Shown here piece by piece: positions 24,121 through 37,101 of a DNA stretch of 64,000 bases. The notes beneath the pieces were generated by a model. The model was given only the letters and a program-made list of their open reading frames with translations, did not search any database and was not told the origin of the DNA. The position numbers were made by a program, and so were the translations under genes. This DNA comes from Himantopus leucocephalus (lineage: Eukaryota > Chordata > Aves > Charadriiformes > Recurvirostridae). How positions within the stretch are numbered: position 1 is the first letter of the stretch; each line of letters begins with the position of its first letter. Where the stretch lies: contig RSEF01000001.1 in assembly GCA_003993805.1 (NCBI GenBank), positions 146,023,818 to 146,087,817 on the forward strand. Reading direction: 5' to 3'.

Positions 24121-26773
24121 TTGACTGCCTCTAGGCAGTAGAGAGAAAGGCAACAGGATGAAATTTTATCTGACCTACTTTAGATATCTGTATTAGGATG
24201 AGATGACTTATGCCCTGGAAATGCCTGCTTCTCTCCGTTGGTTGCAAAGGAAGGCTAGGCACCAAGATCAGGTCAAGGAAGCCAAAGAAGCTGCACACAT
24301 CTAAAGTTAAGCAAGATGAATCTCACCACCGAAGACTTTTCATTTCCTCCCTTTAACATGCACAGTGAACAAGAAACACATGTACACCCTACATGATACA
24401 AGGAGTGAGTATATTCCTTACCATATCCAGCTAGTCCAGATGGCAAAGCTAGAAGCAGAAGAGACTCCTCACAACTTGGTGGGCAGATATATTGTTTTTA
24501 AGTTGAGCCAAACACAAGAAAATAGTTGGGAATGGCCCCTATGCAAGGAGCATAAGAAGAGAAACTACTCTGCCTACACTGGGTTATAATTTGGGTCGAA
24601 AGGGACCCTTGACCCCACCTGCACTTCCATTCGCATTGCTGTATCTAAAGATAATGTGTCACATTTTATAGCTGATCATACAACAAAGTCTGTGTTATTC
24701 AGCATTTCATCATTATGGTTTTCAGTCACAAAAGACATTGTTTCTTAGTTTGATGAAGTCCTATTTGGAGTGGCTTAATGCAGACTAAATAGTTGTTATA
24801 ACAGGGAGAAAATCGGGAAGTGAATAATAATTGCACTCAGCTGTTCATGATTAAAAATTCTATATTAAAAATTATGCCATGCTTGAAAGATAATTTAAGA
24901 AGGTATTCATTTTGGTGTGAATGATATAAGTCCAGATAAATCTATTCTAAATGTATTCCTAGTAAATAAAACCTTGTAAATAAAACTTATTTCTAGTAGA
25001 TAAACCTATTTCTAATTTGAAAAACATATTCTCTGCACCATTTAAGACAGCAGTAGGAGCACAATAGAAACATTAATTTGGATGAAAAACTTTCACAGTG
25101 CCAATTCAGAGGTGCAAAATGACATTAAACAGAGCTGTTGTAAAGAATCTCCTATCCATATATACAAGCGGTGAAGGGTTATGATAGCTGAATCCGTGGT
25201 CTCTTGAAGTGGATGGGGCAATTCGTGTCCTTAAAACTAAGAACGTATTTAAGAGTTACAACTCCTACCACTAATTATGCACTAGTATTCTGTGCTTCCA
25301 GTCAGCACAGAAGACAGATACTTAATGGGACATGGTTCGGGTTAACATGTTAAGAAGAAGCGGGTAAGTTTTTCAACCTGTGAGGCATTTATAGGAACAG
25401 GACTCTCACTCCTGAGTAGCTTATCTGGGCTACAGACTGTAAAAGGTAAAAGCAGAGAAAGCGTGAGAGGGGCTGGGAAATCTCTACATGTGCTTTTAGC
25501 AAGTAAGAAGATCCTCAGGATTAACCACCATCAATGGATAGAAGTACGGACAGCAAAGTAATGATAATTACTAAAATTTTAAAAGCCCTTGAGTCAAGGA
25601 AGTGATGGTGTTAGCAGCAACTCTTCAGCTGGTAAAACAAGTAAGCTTAGAGACAAACTGAAATGTATTTTGTAAATTAATGCAAGAACCCTGAGAAAAA
25701 GGGGGCAGACCTGTAATTTCTAGTGCAAATGGTGAAAAAAGGTTCAATAGGATGAAAAGGACTAAAAGGAGCCTGGTGCAGTGGGACTGAATGCATCAAT
25801 CAAGTGATCAAATGACCAGAACATGGATTTTGGGTTTTCCAAGCAATATTAATACAGACTGTGACTATGGTGTGGGCGGGTAAGTCCATTGCATAGTCCC
25901 TAGCAGGCAGCCTCTGCAGGCTCCTGGAACACACATGGTACATGGTCACATGAAATACGCCACAGTGCAGGGTCCTATGCTAATGCAGACATACAAACTG
26001 GTCCTTGCCGCAAAGACTATGCAAGGATAATACCAGAAGACAATGTATGCATATGGGATATTAGGGGCTGATAGTAAAGTTTGCTACATAGTTTAAGAGA
26101 CAATTATATCCCTGGAAAGGAAAAAGGAAAGCAATAAGCAAACTGAGAGTCATCATACTTGGAGAGAGATAAGAAAGGAGACTGAAGGGCTAAAAAATAC
26201 TGAAGTGAGAAAATAAACTAACATGTTCCTGAGTACAATCTGAAGGACAAATAACAAACTTGCTTCTCAAATTCTCCTGTGCGCCCAGTGCACATCTACC
26301 ACTGGCATCCTTCATGGAATGATCAGTTCAAGCAAACCAGCTCTTTAAAGTCCTTTGGGCACCCATGAATATTAGCTGAGCCCTGATGCTCTTCAGGACA
26401 GGTGGATGCTGGTACTGGATGAATCTAACCCTTCCTTCTCCCTGTGGCAGGTTTGATGTCTATGTGAAATTAAAGTGAGACATTAAAAGAACTGGCTGTT
26501 CTATTCAACACTGCAGCAATATTACGTTTAAATACATGCTCCTGACTTTGTAAAAAGCAAGAATGTTAACATAAAAAGTTAACCTGCACTGACTATTTAA
26601 TATTCTTTCACTTGCTATGTTCATAATTTTTAAAATGTAGTGGTGAAGCAAGGCAGTTGCAAAGAGACTTTAGCCTTAATGCAGGTAAAGCTTGGAATTA
26701 CATTTACTTTGATACAGGGAATTAGGCTAGGGAATAAATCCAAACTATTAAAGATTATGAATTTAGAAATATT
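24121..26773. other. AT-rich unique sequence, no supported gene
   Basis: No gene or mobile element is recognised. Around 24965-25015 short degenerate copies of a GTAAATAAAACC-like unit give a small AT-rich imperfect tandem repeat. Confidence 0.5.
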
Positions 26774-26791
26774 TATATATATATATATATA
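26774..26791. repeat. (TA)n microsatellite
   Basis: A short run of TA steps, followed directly by an AC-rich stretch (ACACACTCACATG). It is an ordinary simple repeat. Confidence 0.9.
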
Positions 26792-29700
26792 CACACTCAC
26801 ATGCTCACAGAGTCATATATCACTTGAATATTCGTAAGGCTTGAACAGAAATTTGGGGTCTTAGATTGACAGACCGTGAAAAGCAAAGGTATCTTGGGAA
26901 TTTTTTGGTATGAGCTGAAAGACTGACATTATACATGTGGAATGCTGATTAAAATGCAGACTTGAAAGAAAAAAAAGTCACAGCAACCAATGCATATAGT
27001 TTAACAACAATATAACACACCAATAAGCAAAATATCCCTGATGTATTGTGAGAGATGTAACTAAATACGTTAAAGGAAATGGCTGAAAGTATGATTGCAT
27101 GATAACTCACACGAAAAATGGTGCTTATGAGCAGAAGAAATATCTTCTCTGTCTCAAGGAGGAGGTCAACCAGAACTTGTGGGAACCCAACCAAAACTGA
27201 CACAGTTAAAAATATTTGCCTAGATAACAAAATGCATAACTATATCATTTAACATTTATCTTTGCTTTGTAGGTTGACTTTATTACTTATAGTAGAATGT
27301 CGCATTTTATAAATCTCAGAGTCTGTTTGCAGTTCTGCTTTTTACCCTTTATTCTCCCTCCTTTTGAACAAAGCCTTTGAACAAATTGAAGTAGCACTAC
27401 TAGTCAGGAGAAGAGAGGCCTTTTCTAATTTGGTAACCTTAATTAGTGGTTAATTTATTGAGCAAAATGAGCAACAAATTCACAACTGTATATGCAACAC
27501 ATAAACATTAGGCATTAGCAAAGTTCCAATTGTTGCCTTCATATTTTGCATTTAAAACTATAAATATTCGTCTCAATGGAGGCCATCTATTTTCCTCTCA
27601 CAAAAGGGACATTTCCAAAGGGATCAGTTTTCAGGTTGTGGTCCTCAGGTGAGTGTTATGTAGTGATTTATGACAGCAGCAAAGTGGCGGGTGTGAAAGG
27701 AGCTGGAAAGGGGACGGTACAAGGGCACCAGCAGGGCCGATGGGCGCTTTCCGTGTGGGAGACTGGCCTCCTTCCCAGGCCGCTAAATCACAGTCAGGCG
27801 GCAGCTTGGGACTTGTACGAAATTTTTAATTGCTGCTTGATCAGCTGCAATAGGAGAGATTAATCCAGCTCTCAGCATCTTGATGATGGCAAGATTTCCA
27901 TGGGCAGCAAATCATGTCATCCTGCTCTGGAGTCTGTTACACTGCGTTGGAAAGGTGCTGCAAGAACAGTCCCTCAGATCTAATGGAAAGCTGTGTCAGA
28001 TTTATGTCCAGGTCCCTGAAATGATGCTCTTTCCTGGGAGAGGAAGTCCATTGTCAAGGAATAAATCACAAGAGTGCCTTATACTATCTTGTAATGATAA
28101 CCTTAATTCAACTCTCAACTACTCAGCTTCAGATTAATAGAACAAAATATAAAAAATGGTTATGACAGAGGGTTAAATAAACATATTCTCTTTTCTGACT
28201 GCAGCTGGAAGGATGATTCATATGCGGAATGAAGCAGTGGTGAGAACCGACACCAGTGTTACTGGACATGCGTCTTTGCTTTTCTCATTTCTGAAGATAG
28301 ACCCAGCTGAGACTTGCCAAGTCCTCCATATCTGACATAATGACTATCCTTTCACATCACAGGACTTTCAGGAATATTTGAAATTTTAGCATGGAGTAAA
28401 CAACTGTGGAATACCAAATGATTAATACTAAGAGTAATTTTTTTTTCCACTCATTCAGTTACATTTGATTCCAAATAAGAGCACTGCTAACATCAAATGC
28501 TTTTAAGCGGTGAGTTAATTTCCTCCAGATCAGAAGACTGTTAAAAACAAATTTAGTTTTCTTTCTTTCTTTCTTTCCTGCTCTCCAGTATCCTTCAGAT
28601 GCACTCAATCTTTCAGGCCTTTTCCAAGAGCTGTGAATCTTGAAATCCTTTTTGGGCAATGAAAGCTGAGATTGTCACACAGGAACTGGTGGCCGGGAGT
28701 TGAGCATCTAGGAGGAACACCTTGTCTCACACAATCAACTTATGATAAAATCATAAACTGAAAGTATTGCATGCCCAGATGTTGCACTTATTGTTCTCTA
28801 CAGGTTTAGGTCCACCTAGATCTCTGAAGCTCTTGGACTATGTTTATTCTAGTAGAGTAAATACATATATTAAAAAAAAATCAAAGTAAAGTAACGTCTA
28901 GTAAAGTAACTACCAAAACCCAGATTGTTTATAAATTGTAAGAGTGGTTTCTGTTGTGCTTTTGCCCTGAGTCACCTAGCACTCCCCAAACAATTCCCAG
29001 GTGCGGTTTGGGAGTTAGGACAAGCTCTTCCCAAAAGCAGTTATAATGTGGCCACCTTGCCTGAAAAGGGGAACAGATTTTTGCAGTTTTGTGCCACTTG
29101 GCCTAAATGCCAGGAGATCCCAGGAACATTTTAGTTATGCTACAGAGGCAGACTCAGATTCGAATGGCAGAAAAGTAGTTCCTATACTTCTGATTTTGAA
29201 GTAGTTTAGCTGTCATGTTTCATTGGTTACAAACAGGTTTTACCTTAATGCTTTTGTGTTCTTAAAGAAAGACTTCTGGGACTGGTCTCCCATGCAAAAT
29301 AGCAGATTTTACTTCCCCTGTAGTGTTTCAGTGGGTGACCGAGGCTATGTCCACATGAGCAAGCAGCGCAGAGCAGTCAGATCTACAGGTCTGTGGAGTG
29401 AAACAGCTGGTGCTAGTGACGACCCGACATTCAAACTACGCAATTTGCAGTGGTTTTACTTATGAGTAGATCTACTCTGGTCCCCAAATAGCCACTATGG
29501 CTTGAAGCATGTTAAATATACTTCCTGGATGTCAACTTTTGATTTAATTTCATTTGAAATGAATTTAGTTCACATGCTCCAAGGTGCACCCACAATGCAA
29601 ACCAAAGATAAAGTAGGAATGATCAGATTTGTTTCAAAAGCACATGCCTGTTTTGAATTAAAACACTAATGTAGATAGACTCTGACACAGGTTATTAAAA

Positions 29701-32336
29701 TAAATGATAGTAACCCTTATAGATGGCCTTCCAGCCCTCCTCCAGGGCGCCCTGTCCCTGCTGCTCTTTACAACTCTGAGGCTGAATGAGTGTCTTGACA
29801 CACATTTATATTATATATAAATACCTTATCTCCTGAACCACATTATCATCCTATGCTTATGTGTGTATATATATAATTTCAGCCAAATGTTGCAATGAAA
29901 AGGAACGTAGGCATTTTAGAATGGGGTGCAGACAATAACTGGTCTGAGTCTTCCTAACCCTGTCTGGCCATAGTATTTTGGTGTGTTCCTCAGCACTGTT
30001 TCCAACAGGGCTGGACATGCAGTCAGTGTGGCCTGTTCCCGTGGCCTCTTCCTATCTTTGCCATGTCCTCAGCACTGGCTCTGGGCCACTGGCAGTAGCA
30101 TCACATGCTGCACAGGTTCACTATAGCTGTGGCAGTACAAGAAATGAGGAGAAATACAGTATGAAGTAAATTATGCAGCTGATACCCTCAAGCCATAGCC
30201 CAGGTGCACTCCTTGGCCCAGACTCTACTGCGGCTTCCTGGGGTGAGGTTTGAGATTTCTGAAGTAGTCTGAAGGTGACGCAGATGCCTTCCTGTTACTG
30301 TGAAAATATATCTATTTCTATCATGCCCTAATTGTTATTTTCCTCCCCTGTGAGAATAAGCTTTAACTAAAACAGAACTTTAACTGACCATTAATGATGT
30401 TATTATTATTGCAGTTCATCTGGGTCTTCTTTAGATATTTTATGAATCTTCCAGATTATGTCACCACAAAATGCCCTTAATAACTGATGAGTCCATATGT
30501 GTGTCCAGATGCAGACATTGCTCATCACTGCTTGTGGCAGCTACTTGCCCATCCTTGCCTTATGGCTTTTTTGATTGTTTTCTGGCTTTATTCTCGGCTG
30601 CCCTGGGATTAAAAGAACAAGCTATCTCATGACTTCATGCCCTTAATATTTAGTGCTCTTTGTGAACGCTCTTATTTTTGTGTAAGACAAAGTACAGAGA
30701 GAGGAAAAAAGTGACCAAGAAGAATTCTAGGAGAACAGGAGTGAGAATGGGCAAAGAACAAGTGAACAGGAATAGCTTTTTTTCAGAGAGAAGGAGGACA
30801 GGCCGTAGGGAAGGCATGAAGAACACAAAGGGATAAAAAGCAAGAAAGAAGAGACAGAATGAACCATGAACAGGGCAGCAGATTCAGGATGATATGAGTG
30901 AAACAGGAGAATAAAAAGCTTCAGTAGTTTTCCAGAGTGAATGTTTAATATGCAGTTCTGCTGCCTGCACTGCTCTGCTTCTGCCCAGGAGGCAGTTTGT
31001 TTCAGTGACCTCTTCTGAGGAGCATCATCCACAGCTGCCACCTCCTAAATACTTCCAGCACATTCCCTGAGTGTTCAGGTGTTCACCATGACCACAATAA
31101 TCTCAGCACCATACCATGGAGTAACCCTGGTTCTTAGTGTGCCTTAGAAATAAATTTGATTTTTTATTAAAGTCTTCTTTTATTTTTTATATTTATTAAA
31201 ATAAAAGATGGGGACTTGTGTCCATTAGTATCTGTGCTTAATTTCCCGATTGCATTTATCTAATTATTACCTTTTTTCCCCTTGAAAGATCTTACACAAT
31301 TTTAATTATTTTTTTTTAAATGCATGTTTATTTTCAGTATTTACTAAGTGACAGATAACATGAAATATTGCTTTAGGACAGATTAATACATAGCAGCTTC
31401 TTATGAAAACTGGGTGATAAATGACACCATGCATAAGTGAAAGATGAGCTGACAAATCTCAGAATGATAGCGTTTCTCTTTAATGTCTTCGTCACAGCCT
31501 GCTCGCACATCCTTCTTCTTTGAACACAGCTTGGGATCAGACCATCTATTTTTCTTTTCAAGTTGAAACCAGGGATCCATTGAGATGATATATATTCTGC
31601 TTACATGAAAAAGCATTTGTGATTATGATGCATTCAGCCGGGATGTGTTTCTGCAACACCAAGACTATTCTGTCTTCCAAGAAGTCTTATTTGAAAGTTA
31701 AATAGCAGTAAAGTGAAATTGTGATGCAGTCTGGGAACTGTAATAGAGTTCTTTCTTGTGCTTTTTAAAAAATATATATTCAAACTTGTGGAAAAAATAT
31801 CATTTAAAGTAATCTTTCTGTGATGACTAGGAGGGAATGACTTGTAAAAGAAATTCAGTAGTTTCAGACAATCAAGGCTCGACTGGGTTCATTTCAAAGC
31901 TCAGGAGGGGTATTTGCTAAATGGAGGACAGATTTGGCGTGGTGCCTGCAAAACAGGCGAGTATAAGGGGACATTTTTTGTCATTTGCATTTCTTGCTCA
32001 CTTTCCTGCCATGTGGCACCATGGGCACCAACCTCATCAGCAAGGGCAGGTCTGGGAGCACCCAGCCTCATGCCAGGTGTTAGGGATGGCTTCAGAAACC
32101 AGAGCCCCCCTTCCCTTCCAAAGGACAGGGCACAAAGCAGCGCAGGGAACCCTGAAAAATTTTGAGCCCACTGGCTCACAAGGTCTGGGTCCCATGGATT
32201 GGGAGACCCCTTGGGCGAAGCTGGCTCCTCGGTGTCTCTACTATGGTGGGCAGGCAGGGGCAGCCAGTGGGGTTTAACTGAGCCACCCTGTCCATGACTG
32301 GTGGAGAGACAGAGTCAAGCTCGCTGTTTTGCCACC
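26792..32336. other. Mostly unique sequence, no supported gene
   Basis: No gene is supported. The block near 27420-27570 is AT-rich with CTTAATTAGTGG and may be conserved non-coding DNA. A short (CTTT)n run lies near 28559-28577. The + strand is purine-rich at about 30690-30870. A short AT simple repeat (GTGTATATATATAA) lies near 29863. None of the short open frames has domain or splice support. Confidence 0.5.
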
Positions 32337-32898
32337 TGTACTGGGTCTGGCTAGAATGGAGTTAACTTCCCCCACAGCAGCCCCTACAGTGCTGTGCTTT
32401 GTATTGGTAGTTAGAAAGGTGTTGATAACACACCAGTGTTTTGGCTACTGCTGAGCAGTGCTCACACAGCATCAAGGATATCTCTCCAACCCCCCTTGTC
32501 CCCAAAGGCCAGTAGGTTGGGGGTGGGCAAGAGTCTGGGACCCAGACCAACCGAAGGGATAGTCCAGATCATATGATGTCATGCTCAGCAATAATAGCTA
32601 AAAGGAAGTGGAGAGCATTCCTTATTAAAGTGTTGGTCTTCTGAAGCAACCAGCGTGCTGAGGTTGCTGAGGCCATGCTTCCCAGTAAGAAGCTGGACAT
32701 TGCCTGTTGATGGGAAGTAGAGAGTAAGTCTTTTTTTCTTGCTTTGCTTCTGTGCACAGCCTTTGCTTTTTTTACTTAAACTGCCTTTATCACAACCCAC
32801 AAGTTTTTCATCTTATTTTCTCCCCCTGTTCTGCTGGGAGGGGGAGAAATAGAGACGCTTCTTGGGCATCTGGTGGCCAGCCAAGGTCAACGACCACA
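32337..32898 (+). mobile_element. Solo LTR of an avian endogenous retrovirus
   Basis: A 562-base element begins TGTACTGGGTCTGGCTAGAA and ends CGACCACA, giving the TG...CA ends usual for retroviral LTRs. I recognise internal blocks as those of a widespread bird LTR family, for example GTGTTGATAACACACCAGTG, TTTTGGCTACTGCTGAGCAG and the late TTTATCACAACCCAC. Read on the + strand these blocks run in family order. The family is probably of ERVL type, but I cannot be sure of the class from memory. No gag, pol or env region lies on either side, so this is a solitary LTR left by recombination between two LTRs. I see no clean target-site duplication (CCACC on the left, CTGCC on the right), which suggests age or slightly different ends. 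Confidence 0.8.
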
Positions 32899-35800
32899 CT
32901 GCCTCTCCTCCCCTCTCCTATTCCTCTCGTGGAGGACTCTGATCTCTGACAGAGAAATTCAAAGCAAACTAAAAATAATAAAACCTTTCAGCAGCTCCCT
33001 GCTGTGCTTCCCAGATGCTCACACTTGTGGCAGGGGTGGGAGACGTGGGCATGCTTAACCCACAAAAGCCATGAGTCTGGACTGAGCAGAGGACTATGAA
33101 GAGGCTGGAAGAAGCCTGCTCTTCATCATTGCCATCTGGCTTCATTCATTGTAGGAGAACAGGCCCCGTTCCCAGATACAATTTAAAAGTCAGGTTATTC
33201 TTAACATATCTAATCCATTACACTCAAGTTTCCTTCATCAAGGAGTTATGGCAAACATGGAGAAAATACACTACTCAGACTTTTATGTCCTACATATTCC
33301 AGGCAGAGCTGTTAAAGCTACTACACAGAATAATTAATTGTATCTGGAAAGGAAAAGTAGTCTTTATCTGTTGTTTTAGGAGGTCTAAAGGTCTAGGATA
33401 CATTGTCTAGGCAAGTAGCTAGTGACTGCCAGGTCCATATACCTTTTCCTAAAGATCCTTCTTTCATCACAGGTGTCCCTTGACAAGACAGAGATTAGCA
33501 CAAAGGGTCTGCAAAAAAAAAGTTCTGGAAGATATCAGTAATGACCCTTTGAGCCACTGGTGGTTTTTTGATGATTGGAGCTCAAATAATCAGGTCCTAA
33601 TATATAACAATGGATCAAGGCTTTTTTTTACCTATAATTTCCTGATCAGTATGTGTGATGGTGAAAATAGAGTCTGTGGACCTCAACGAAGCATTAAAAA
33701 TGAATAAAAGTTTTTACTAAATCCTGAAAGGTAGGATTAAGGATTTCATCTGTACTAACCATTAATCTGGTGAAACCATCACCCACCACTCTTTTCACGG
33801 TAAGAAAAATCACTCAGGTATCTTCTCATACAGAAGAGAAGGTGACTAAAACCAGCGATGGCAGCATGGGAAATGTGACTAAAGAATTGTGGAGGGTGCT
33901 TTTGCTTGACATGGTGTAGGTAAAGCAAGGACCGCTGCACAGAGCATAAAAAAATAATCCGAACCAGTCTCAGTCTTCTTGTACTGTCCAGTTGGGTCAC
34001 AAGCTACCATCAGCAGCAAAGTCTGTTTTGGATTCTATGAAGGTTTGACCCAGTGATCTATGAGCGCTATTAATTGAGTGAGAAAACAAATCTCACTCAT
34101 CTGGTGAAAGTGACCAGCTAGAGAAATTTGTTTGCTTGTGCAAGCCAGAATTTGGGCTATTGGAAGCTTTTCTGGGTATATCTCAGGCTCCCTGGAAAAA
34201 GGTTTAACCTTATTTTTCCTCATGTTCAATGAATGGGAAGAGGTGATTTGTTTTGCAATGTGGTCACAGTGTCCCGTCCAAATGTGCTAGCAATAGTCCA
34301 TTTAGCCCAGCATATGAAGATAGATGGAGAAACAGTGCACGTTACTTATCCTTATTCACGAAACGACTGCTAGGAAGAAAGGAAGAAAGGGTAGAAACCA
34401 GGAATCATTGTGTAGAGGTCAGGGAAGGAGAAGCCCAGAACAGGGCTCCCCGGCGTGAGAGAGCTCTATTAGAGCAGCACCGCTGCCCTGAGAGACCGTC
34501 CCAGCACGGGGATGCTCTGGGAAGAGAAAAACAAAAAGGCAGGGTTAAAGGACTGCTATTTTGTGAGCATTTTGTAACTGCAGGCCCAGTCTGGGCTTTT
34601 ATTTGACGGTGTCACTCCTAACTGCAGCACTCGGGGAAACCTGCTGTGTGGGAAAGGTCTAATTAACACTGAATCACCCGTCCCCTGCTCACTGCCATCC
34701 CACTGGTACAGGGAATGGGCAACAATAAACAGCTCAGCGTAGGTGGCTCTCTTTTATTAGCTAACTGGAGGCTATAGAAAGGAGGAGGGGAAAAAAAAGA
34801 GCCCCCCAGCTGAGAGTTAAGCCAAAAACATCGATTGAATATCGGGTTGGAAAATGGCAGCACTGTCACAGTTAAGAGAACAAATACCAGCTCATTCCAA
34901 TACTGGAGAAGTGCGGACAAACTCTCATTGTTCCATCTCAGCTGAGTCACTGCTTTCATTGCTGAGTGTTAAATGAATCACTCATCTCATTTTCCACTTT
35001 GTTATAATCTGGGGTTGTGTTTTCAACCCTTTTTTAACCAGTGTAGAGAAACGCTGAGCTGGTCTGTTTGCAGAAATGATACCCCCAACCCTCCCGTGGG
35101 AACCATGTCAGAGACATGTCTGGGAGTGTGGGAGTGTGGACTGGTGAGGGTAGAAGCAAAAAGCATCTGGTTAGAAACACTGTACAGGTATGGAGAAGGC
35201 ACCTGCAGGGAGAGAAAGGCCAAGTCTACGTTTACTTTCTGGTCTGGAGGAGTGGAGCCATTCTGGGGCAAATCTCCTGATCATGACCGCTTATGGTGTG
35301 TGTTGGTTCAGTCTTCAAAGCAGTTTTGGTCCACACTAACTAGACTGCCTCTGCTCCAGGCAAGCATCTGCTGAGCTCCAGTCCTTAAAGGGAACATGAG
35401 AATCTGAATCAAAGACTGGTCCCAGCTCTGACCCACATGTGGGGTGCGGGATTGGGATCAGAGCTTTGGGAATAGGCCAAAGTGGGTCCATCAGACTAAT
35501 GATGGAGTAGATGTCAGGGCCTCAACACCAATGTTTGAATTCACGGATTCACTCCTATTGCCTTGATCTACTTGTTAATGTGAATGTAGGCAAAAACGTT
35601 AAATTTTACCTTAAAAAAGAGAAATATTGTTTGATTGTAGAAAATAGGTATTACTATCACAAATGAGGACCAGAAAACCCAGCAAATGTAAAGTTTCTGT
35701 TTCCCTCCTGTTGTTTTGGGAGGCTGAGAAATGTAAGGAAAGGAATAAGGTAGTGACCACGAGCAGTAAGTGCCGTATATCTAACCTGACCTAATGGGGT

Positions 35801-36844
35801 GACAGCAGCTGTCCCCCAACAGGGCACACCTGCAGCGGGGTGCTCAGCTTCAAAGTGTGGGCAAACAAGAAGAGGTCCTTGGATTGCCTTTCCTACCTGA
35901 AATCAGGAGCTTTTCTAATGGGACCCATCAGGTAATAACAATTATTTCACTCAAGATGTGCCTCATTTCCACTGCTTTGAAGAACAGAATTGGGCTACTT
36001 AATTAAAAGAGTTTGGGTAATGATCAAGCCAAAGGACATAAAATTCACTGATTAAATTGACTCAAGACACAGATGCTCAATGTGCTAAAATATAGTATAA
36101 ACCTCAGGGCTGTTTTTAAGAAGTGTTATAATTTCCTTAACTGCACAAGCTGCAGTAAAATACTCTGCGCTTTTTCTGTGAAAGTAACATTACCTTCAGC
36201 TTACCTGAAAGAAATGATCTTACTTCAAGTGAACTTGGGTGCTGAGGACCCATAGAAATTAGAGCCCTGAAGGACCCATCATGAAGGACTCTTAAAAGAC
36301 TTGCTTTGGTTACCTGTTTTCTGGTAAAACAGGGAAGAGTATAGCTCTTCCATACTGAAGCCTATTGAAGAACTTTTTGCGTTCTGATAATTTCAAAATC
36401 TCACTAAAAGAAAATTTTCTCATGAGCCAAATACTGTCTCTACTACCTCAGGTGTCCGTGTAGCAGCATAACCGTTAGTTATTTGCGATAATTAAGCTGA
36501 ATGTTTACTGCTAAATTAATTTCCTAATAAAATAGTCCTGTCCATTAAACATTACATTTCTGTCAGAAAATTATGAGAAAGAGTAGCTCATAGATATTTT
36601 TCTTATGTTATGAAATGAAGAGCTTTTAAATGAACTGATGTTGCAAGTAATTAGACTGCTAGAAGTTTCGTTCTCTATCCTGAAAGAGTGTATTAACTGA
36701 ATCTTTATAGTGGTGTTGTGTCAGAAAGATGGGATTTTCAGTTCAGCAGCTAAGTAATGTGATTTAACATATCTTCAAAAATCAATCCATACAATCCATA
36801 TCATGCTCAGCTGCTCACCTCAGATAGAACATCTGCCAAAGGTT
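32899..36844. other. Mostly unique sequence, no supported gene
   Basis: No gene is supported. Open frames at 34253-34606 and 34973-35374 are of a length expected by chance and carry no recognised motif. The AT-rich block at about 36440-36640, with ATAATTAAGC and AAATTAATTTCC, resembles conserved non-coding DNA. Confidence 0.5.
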
Positions 36845-36954
36845 AGAGAAGGACAGCAAAGATGATCGACATTACAGACCAGCTTTTGTATGAGGAGCAA
36901 CTAAGTAAGTTAGGACTCTTCCTTGTACAAAAGAGGTGACTGAAGTGCGTGCAG
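36845..36954 (+). mobile_element. Old CR1 LINE fragment, plus strand
   Basis: This stretch matches, with many substitutions, the part of CR1 a few hundred bases before its 3' end. The clearest block is TATGAGGAGC followed by a degraded form of the usual CTGAGGGAACTGGGG, with AAGAGG further on. The order and spacing fit the + orientation. The copy is older than the minus-strand CR1 that follows and stops where that element begins, so it was probably interrupted by the insertion. No continuation is visible right of the gap. Confidence 0.6.
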
Positions 36955-37001
36955 CATAGAATCATAAAATGGTTTAGGTTGGAAGGGACCATAAAGATCA
37001 T
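36955..37001 (-). mobile_element. CR1 LINE 3' end, cut by a gap
   Basis: A minus-strand CR1 tail (CATAGAATCATAAAATGG, then TTGGAAGGGACC) is followed after a few bases by a run of Ns. Only the last 47 bases of the element are assembled. It lies directly against an older plus-strand CR1 fragment. Confidence 0.9.
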
Positions 37002-37101
37002 NNNNNNNNNNNNNNNNNNNNNNNNNNNNNNNNNNNNNNNNNNNNNNNNNNNNNNNNNNNNNNNNNNNNNNNNNNNNNNNNNNNNNNNNNNNNNNNNNNN
37101 N
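37002..37101. other. Assembly gap of 100 N
   Basis: Exactly 100 Ns just inside a CR1 3' end. The round number suggests an unknown true length. Confidence 0.97.

Noticed and set aside
23891..24124. Frame ending in a repeated Met-Asp-Gly-Trp
   Set aside because: It is the translation of the (GGAT)n microsatellite, not a protein repeat.
24585..24625. GGGTCGAAAGGGACCC resembling the CR1 word TTGGAAGGGACC
   Set aside because: No CR1 tail repeat precedes it and the following sequence does not match the element.
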